Source: Candidatus Coatesiibacteriota bacterium | Lineage (GTDB): Bacteria > B130-G9 | Reading direction: 5' to 3' | Length of the DNA: 10,860 nt | Assembly (NCBI GenBank): GCA_016929465.1 | Contig: JAFGIT010000022.1 | Coordinates: 1-10,860, forward strand | Shown here: piece after piece, positions 6,592 through 10,860 of the stretch | Position numbering within the stretch: position 1 is the stretch's first letter | Layout: every line of letters starts with the position of its first letter | Notes under the pieces: model-generated | Database searches by the model: none | Told to the model about the DNA's origin: nothing | What the model saw: the letters and a program-made list of their open reading frames with translations, nothing else | Translations under genes and position numbers: made by a program

Positions 6592-8010
6592 ATGACTGAC
6601 GACCTCGGGCAAGAGCTCCCCCTGCACAACATCAGATTCGAGCCGCGCGTCGCCTCCATCTTGAAGGAGATCGCGAGCGTCGCGAGCGATAGCGGCATTC
6701 CGTGCTTTCTGGTCGGCGGCTGCATCAGGGATGCCATCTTGAATAGACCTGTGCTCGACATCGATATAGTGATCGATCAGATGAATAGCAGCGGCATCGA
6801 TTCGGAGCGATTCGCCGTGCTTGCATCAGGCTCGTTGAAGGGTTCCCATCCAGTCTGCTTTGACCGGTTCGGGACTCATCATTTTGTGGTTAGCGGACGA
6901 GGTGGTAGGGTCGAAATCGAGATTGTCAGCGCTCCCCTGTCCGTCACCCACGATTTCGAAGTCGGGGACACGAGCGATGTGATGCGGCGCGACTTCACGG
7001 TCAACTCCTTGATGCTGGGGCTGAACGTCTCGAACTTCGGTCGCCTCTATGACCTGACAGGCTCTGGTCTGGAGGACACAAACAACCGGCTCCTGCGATG
7101 CCCTCTCAATCCATCTGAGACATTCACCGACGATCCGATCAGGATGCTCCGAGCAGTCCGGCTGTCATGCACGCTCGATTTTCGGGTCGATGGCTCCGCG
7201 AGGGATTTCATAAAGCAAAATCCCCAGCTGGTTGCCAATTCAGCTGCGGAGCGGCAGCGGAAAGAACTCGAACTGATCCTGCTCAGCGACAAGCCAGCTG
7301 AGGGCTTCAGGATGCTTCACGAGCTCGGCCTGCTACGCGTCATTATGCCTGGGTTCGACTCCATGGAAGGGACCATGCAGGACAAACGCTTCCACAGCGA
7401 GGACGTCCTGAACCACACCTTCTCGGTCCTTGCGAACGTTGAGCAAAAAGACCTGACCACCAGGCTCGCGGCCCTATTCCATGATACTGGGAAGCCTCTC
7501 GCGAAGAGACCGAAGGGGGAGAGGGTTGTCTTCTACGGGCATGAGCATATAGGGGCGGAAATGGCCTCTCGAATACTCCGCAGCCTCAAATTCCCCAATA
7601 GCATAGTCAAAGAAGTCGCAGGGCTCGTACGGAACCACATGATCAACTACTCGGAGGAGTGGACTGATGCCGCTATCAGACGCCTCATCAAGCGCATCGG
7701 GCCATTGCTCCCCAAGCAACTGAATCTATATGAAGCTGATATAGCGGCGCTGACGGATGCCGGGGGATTGCTCGAGTCGGCCAGGGAATTACGGAGGCGG
7801 ATCGAGACGATCGATGAGAAGGAACACGTTGCGAAGATTGAATCGCCGCTCAATGGACGAGAGATATGCGAATTGCTCGAGATTAACCCAGGGCGCCTCG
7901 TCGGCGAGTATAAGGCGAGACTATTGGACGCGGTCCTTTCGGGCGAGCTCGAGAACGAGAAGGGGGCCGCATCCGAATATCTCAGGGAATTGCACGCCAG
8001 GGGCATCTGA
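6592..8010 (+). CDS. CCA tRNA nucleotidyltransferase / poly(A) polymerase family, with HD domain
   Basis: A 472-residue class II (bacterial-type) nucleotidyltransferase that builds or repairs the 3' CCA end of tRNAs. The catalytic head has VGGCIRD at residues 41-47 and the metal-binding Asp56/Asp58 in LDIDIV. RRDFTVNS at 132-139 is the ribose-recognition motif, and DDPIRMLRAVR at 180-190 belongs to the nucleotide-selecting and tRNA-binding region. A C-terminal HD phosphohydrolase domain follows, with His297-Asp298 in LFHDTGKP and GHEHIGAEMA downstream. Sequence reading cannot tell whether it adds CCA, only CC, or only A, as some bacteria split these activities. The ATG at 6592 has no clear ribosome binding site but lies 11 bases after the selA stop, which suggests coupled translation. 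Poly(A) polymerase I is less likely because of the HD domain. Confidence 0.9.
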   Translation: MTDDLGQELPLHNIRFEPRVASILKEIASVASDSGIPCFLVGGCIRDAILNRPVLDIDIVIDQMNSSGIDSERFAVLASGSLKGSHPVCFDRFGTHHFVVSGRGGRVEIEIVSAPLSVTHDFEVGDTSDVMRRDFTVNSLMLGLNVSNFGRLYDLTGSGLEDTNNRLLRCPLNPSETFTDDPIRMLRAVRLSCTLDFRVDGSARDFIKQNPQLVANSAAERQRKELELILLSDKPAEGFRMLHELGLLRVIMPGFDSMEGTMQDKRFHSEDVLNHTFSVLANVEQKDLTTRLAALFHDTGKPLAKRPKGERVVFYGHEHIGAEMASRILRSLKFPNSIVKEVAGLVRNHMINYSEEWTDAAIRRLIKRIGPLLPKQLNLYEADIAALTDAGGLLESARELRRRIETIDEKEHVAKIESPLNGREICELLEINPGRLVGEYKARLLDAVLSGELENEKGAASEYLRELHARGI

Positions 8011-8090
8011 TGCCGCCGCGTGTCGAATTGAATTGAGCCTGCGCGATTGATTGCTTGCAGGAGACATCAACACAACTACAATGGTGACTT

Positions 8091-9761
8091 ATGAATAAAG
8101 ATTTTCTGAAATCGGAGTTTGACGCGGCCGTATCGGCTGCGGCCGCGGAATTCGGATGGGAACTGCCCGATGCGCTCGAGATCACATTCGGGGTGCCCAA
8201 GTCCGAGGACCTGGGCGATTATAGCTGCAACATAGCGATGGTTCTCGCAAAGCAGCTCAAGACGAATCCCAGGAAGGCCGCAGAGGCGATCGTCACGAAA
8301 TTGTCGGGCAAGGCAGAATTCATAGACCGTCTGGAGGTGGCAGGCCCAGGATTCATCAATATCTTCCTCAAGGACGCTTGGTGGCAGAGCACGATTCGCG
8401 AGGCCATAGAGAATGGTGCCGAGTTCGGGAAATCTCCCTCGAAGAATCCGAAGAAGATCCAGATCGAGTTCGTCTCTGCAAATCCGGTGGGGCCACTCAA
8501 CGTGGTCAGCGCAAGGGCGGCCGCTCTCGGCGATTCGATGGCGAACCTGCTCAGGGCGGTCGGCAATGAGGTCGAGCGCGAATACTACGTCAACGATGCC
8601 GGGAACCAAGTCATAACCTTCGCCCAGTCGGTCGCATCTCGGTATATGACGCTCATCGGGCGCGACTATCCTTTTCCCGAAAATGGCTACCTGGGTGACT
8701 ATATCGAGGAAGTCGCCCAACACATCTACGACGAACACGGCGACGAGTTTGCAGCGTTGGCCGATGACGACGGAGTATTCACTCGCTTCCGCGATGCTTC
8801 TCTCGGGATTATGATCGAGAGCCAGCAGAGGACGCTCCACGACTATGGCGTCGACTTCGAAGTCTGGTTCAGTGACAGGGCGATCCGCGAAAAAGGGGCG
8901 CTCGACGAGGTGATGGTTCTGCTGGACGGCTCCAATAAGGCCTTCGAGGCGGAGGGTGCGAAGTGGTTCAGGGCGACCGATTTCGGGGACAACCGGGACC
9001 GCGTTCTAATAAAGAACGACGGGGAGGCGACCTACCTTCTAGGAGACCTCGCCTATCACAGAGATAAGTATCAGAGAGGCTTTGACACGTTGATCGATAT
9101 CCTCGGCCCCGACCACCAGGGGCAAGTGCAAGGGCTGCTTGGCGGCATCGAAGCGATGGGCTTCGATCCGAATAAGATGAAGATGATCATATCGGGCCAT
9201 GTCCGTCTCTTGAGGGAGGGGAATGCGCTCGCCATGTCGAAAAGGGCCGGCGATTTCATCTCGATGGACGAGCTGCTCGAAGATGTCGGCAAGGACGCCG
9301 CAAGGTACTTCTTTCTCCTCAGGAGCGCGTCATCGCACCTCGACTTCGACATGGACCTTGCAAAGAAGGAGACGCCCGAAAACCCAGTCTATTACGTCCA
9401 ATACGCCCACGCCCGTGTCCGAAGCATCTTCAAGAAGGCAGAGGAGAAGGGTGTCGATTACGACTCGGATCTGTGCGCCGCGGACCTCTCGCTGCTTGGA
9501 CAGGATGAGGCTCGCATCGCAAAGCGGCTCTGCCGCTTCGAAGAGATGATAGAGCGCTCCGCAGAGAGGTTGGAGCCGCACAACATCTGCTACTATTTGA
9601 TGGACCTCGCGTCGGAATTCCACAGCTACTACAACAAGACGAAGGTGCTGACCGAGGATCCGCCCCTGACATCCGCAAGGCTCGCGCTCTCAGAGGCGGT
9701 TCGCCAGGTGATCGCAAACGGTCTCGCACTGATCGGTGTCTCCCCTCCGGACGCAATGTAG
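8091..9761 (+). CDS. argS: Arginyl-tRNA synthetase with degenerate HIGH motif
   Basis: A 556-residue class I aminoacyl-tRNA synthetase charging tRNA(Arg). An N-terminal Add1-like tRNA-recognition domain covers about residues 1-95 (PKSEDLGDYSCNIAMVLAK, AGPGFINIFL). The catalytic domain follows with EFVSANPVGPL at 126-136, YYVNDAGNQ, and ILGPDHQGQVQGL. The KMSKS equivalent is AMSKRAGDFISMDELLEDVG, with MSK at 382-384. The C-terminal anticodon-binding domain begins near ENPVYYVQYAHARVRSIF. The notable feature is the HIGH position: other ArgRS enzymes read H-V-G-H or H-L-G-H after GPL, but here residues 137-140 are N-V-V-S, so both catalytic histidines are missing although flanking residues are conserved. 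The frame is intact. The binding site is modest (GGTGA at 8083-8087, close to the ATG). An 80-base gap separates it from the CCA-adding gene. Confidence 0.93.
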   Translation: MNKDFLKSEFDAAVSAAAAEFGWELPDALEITFGVPKSEDLGDYSCNIAMVLAKQLKTNPRKAAEAIVTKLSGKAEFIDRLEVAGPGFINIFLKDAWWQSTIREAIENGAEFGKSPSKNPKKIQIEFVSANPVGPLNVVSARAAALGDSMANLLRAVGNEVEREYYVNDAGNQVITFAQSVASRYMTLIGRDYPFPENGYLGDYIEEVAQHIYDEHGDEFAALADDDGVFTRFRDASLGIMIESQQRTLHDYGVDFEVWFSDRAIREKGALDEVMVLLDGSNKAFEAEGAKWFRATDFGDNRDRVLIKNDGEATYLLGDLAYHRDKYQRGFDTLIDILGPDHQGQVQGLLGGIEAMGFDPNKMKMIISGHVRLLREGNALAMSKRAGDFISMDELLEDVGKDAARYFFLLRSASSHLDFDMDLAKKETPENPVYYVQYAHARVRSIFKKAEEKGVDYDSDLCAADLSLLGQDEARIAKRLCRFEEMIERSAERLEPHNICYYLMDLASEFHSYYNKTKVLTEDPPLTSARLALSEAVRQVIANGLALIGVSPPDAM

Positions 9762-9787
9762 GTCGATGACTTTTCCTAAGGTGTAAA

Positions 9788-10759
9788 ATGCCAAAGCGCA
9801 AGAGAACGCCCTGCTCCATCATCGTAACGAACTACAACGGCAAGCACCTGCTCGCGGAATGCCTGCAGTCGGTCATCGAAGCGGCAAAGCAGCACGACAA
9901 GAGAGATGAGATCATCGTCGTGGACGACCGCTCGAAGGACGGAAGCTGCGCATTCATCAGGAAGAACTTCCCGTCGATCGAATTGCAGGCGAACCAGACA
10001 AACGTCGGATTTCAAAGAGCATCAAATATCGGAGCCATGATCGCAAAGCACCCCATCATCGTCCTTTTGAACAACGACGTTGCGGTCGAGCCAGACTCGA
10101 TAGCGAAGCTCTGCGAGTGCTTCGATCGCTACAGGGACCTTTTCGCAGCTTCCGCGAGGCTATTCGGCTGGGACAGGGACTCCTACCTTGCGGGACGGCG
10201 AGTGGCGATATTCGAAGAGGGCCACTTCCGGCTCCGCGACACAGGGCCAGATGAGAAAGAGGAGAGGCTGACCCTCTTCGCGACCGGCGGGGCTGCAGCT
10301 TTCGACAGGGAGAAATTCCTCGAACTGGGCGGCTTCGACAACATATTCCACCCGCTCTACTGGGAGGATATCGACACCTGCTACAGGGCACAAAAACGCG
10401 GCTGGCCCGTCATATATGCACCCGACGCGGTCATGTATCACAAGCACCAGGCCACGGTCGCCGAGGGCGAGGGTAGAAAGCGGATAAGGCTGATAACCGC
10501 CCGCAATAGCTATATCTTCCTCTACAAAAACATCCTCGACAAAAGCATGCTCTGGGAGCACATCCTCTTCAGCCTAAAATTCTTTGCGGCCGACTCCCTC
10601 AAGGGCGAATTCCGCTTTCAGAGGGCCTTCCTCCTCGCGATGCCCAGATTAATTAGAATCCTCAAGAGAAGGTCCGCAGAGAAAAAAGCCCACCTCATCC
10701 CCGACAGGGAACTCATCGCCAGTATCCTCGGGGGAGACCCAGCCCAATCTCGGATTTAG
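9788..10759 (+). CDS. Family 2 glycosyltransferase (rhamnosyltransferase-like)
   Basis: A 323-residue GT-A fold glycosyltransferase that moves a sugar from a nucleotide donor, probably to a polysaccharide or lipid-linked acceptor at the inner face of the membrane. Visible motifs are SIIVTNYNG (10-18), VVDDRSKDGS (44-53), LLNNDV with the metal-binding NND at 95-97, FATGGAAAFDREKFLELGGFD, and the catalytic region YWEDIDTCYRAQKRGW (191-206) followed by APDAVMYHKHQAT. This arrangement resembles WbbL-type rhamnosyltransferases, but donor and acceptor cannot be read from the sequence. No clear transmembrane segment is present; the C-terminus is basic (RLIRILKRRSAEKKAH) and may touch the membrane. 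AAGGTG at 9779-9784 supports the ATG, which lies 26 bases after argS. The RmlB/RmlC-like pair at the other end of the window could supply a deoxysugar donor, but no direct link is shown. Confidence 0.88.
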   Translation: MPKRKRTPCSIIVTNYNGKHLLAECLQSVIEAAKQHDKRDEIIVVDDRSKDGSCAFIRKNFPSIELQANQTNVGFQRASNIGAMIAKHPIIVLLNNDVAVEPDSIAKLCECFDRYRDLFAASARLFGWDRDSYLAGRRVAIFEEGHFRLRDTGPDEKEERLTLFATGGAAAFDREKFLELGGFDNIFHPLYWEDIDTCYRAQKRGWPVIYAPDAVMYHKHQATVAEGEGRKRIRLITARNSYIFLYKNILDKSMLWEHILFSLKFFAADSLKGEFRFQRAFLLAMPRLIRILKRRSAEKKAHLIPDRELIASILGGDPAQSRI

Positions 10760-10777
10760 GATTGCGGATTGAGATTG
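10745..10777 (+). repeat. Inverted repeat straddling the glycosyltransferase stop codon
   Basis: CAATCTC (10745-10751) and GAGATTG (10771-10777) are exact inverted copies, with the TAG stop (10757-10759) in the loop. Two G·U pairs can extend the stem inward. The loop itself is made of short GGATT units. A second small hairpin, GATCA (10777-10781) with TGATC (10788-10792), follows. No T-run follows either one, so an intrinsic terminator is not supported. The remaining sequence to 10860 shows no gene that I can support. Confidence 0.3.
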
Positions 10778-10860
10778 ATCAGAAGCTTGATCCACGAAGT
10801 GACTGTGGTCGATGTCAATAGATTAGTTTGGATTTACCCATGGTTTTTGGTCCCTCATTA

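Noticed and set aside
8038-8061. Hairpin CCTGC/GCAGG before argS as a riboswitch, T-box or terminator
   Set aside because: Only five pairs around a 14-base loop, no T-run and no recognisable T-box sequence. The 80-base gap is too short for a T-box leader.
1-10860. tRNA genes (including selC), CRISPR arrays, insertion sequences
   Set aside because: Looked for because of selA and the tRNA enzymes. No cloverleaf-like gene, spaced repeat array, transposase or terminal inverted repeats could be supported.

Overview
The window looks like part of the chromosome of a bacterium, probably an uncultivated deep-branching lineage that I cannot name. It has strong AGGAGG-type ribosome binding sites, a probable lipoprotein signal, a bacterial class II CCA-adding enzyme, a bacterial ArgRS and a bacterial SelA. 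The standard code is in use: several intact genes end in TGA and use TGG for Trp. The surprise is GatD, a protein known mainly from archaea.

Layout. Positions 1-1973 hold a tight minus-strand operon. An RmlC-like 3,5-epimerase overlaps rmlB (dTDP-glucose 4,6-dehydratase) by one base (TAATG), and phosphate acetyltransferase follows and runs off the left edge. A divergent promoter region (1974-2178) separates this operon from a plus-strand Sel1-repeat, lipoprotein-like gene (2179-3099) that is interrupted by a single in-frame TGA. Everything from there to the end is on the plus strand: gatD, a small Cys-rich protein (DUF6485-like), a possible 45-residue ORF, selA, a CCA-adding nucleotidyltransferase with an HD domain, argS, and a family 2 glycosyltransferase.

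How the genes fit together. gatD, selA, cca and argS all act on tRNA: transamidation of Glu-tRNA(Gln), conversion of Ser-tRNA(Sec) to Sec-tRNA(Sec), CCA-end synthesis, and arginylation. The flanking rmlC-like/rmlB pair and the glycosyltransferase point to surface polysaccharide synthesis. The pta fragment belongs to acetyl-CoA/acetyl-phosphate metabolism.

Most interesting signal. The Sel1-repeat gene reads through its TGA in the same frame for about 114 further codons that keep the Sel1 repeat pattern. The TGA falls on a column where the preceding repeat has Cys. A GC-rich hairpin (GCCGG-CGTGT-CCGGC) begins 13 bases after the TGA, within bacterial SECIS geometry as I know it. With selA about 2.4 kb away, this is either an undescribed selenoprotein candidate or a one-base nonsense mutation, and the sequence alone cannot decide. 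Second-rank oddities are the ArgRS, whose HIGH motif reads NVVS, and the archaeal-type GatD without GatE nearby.
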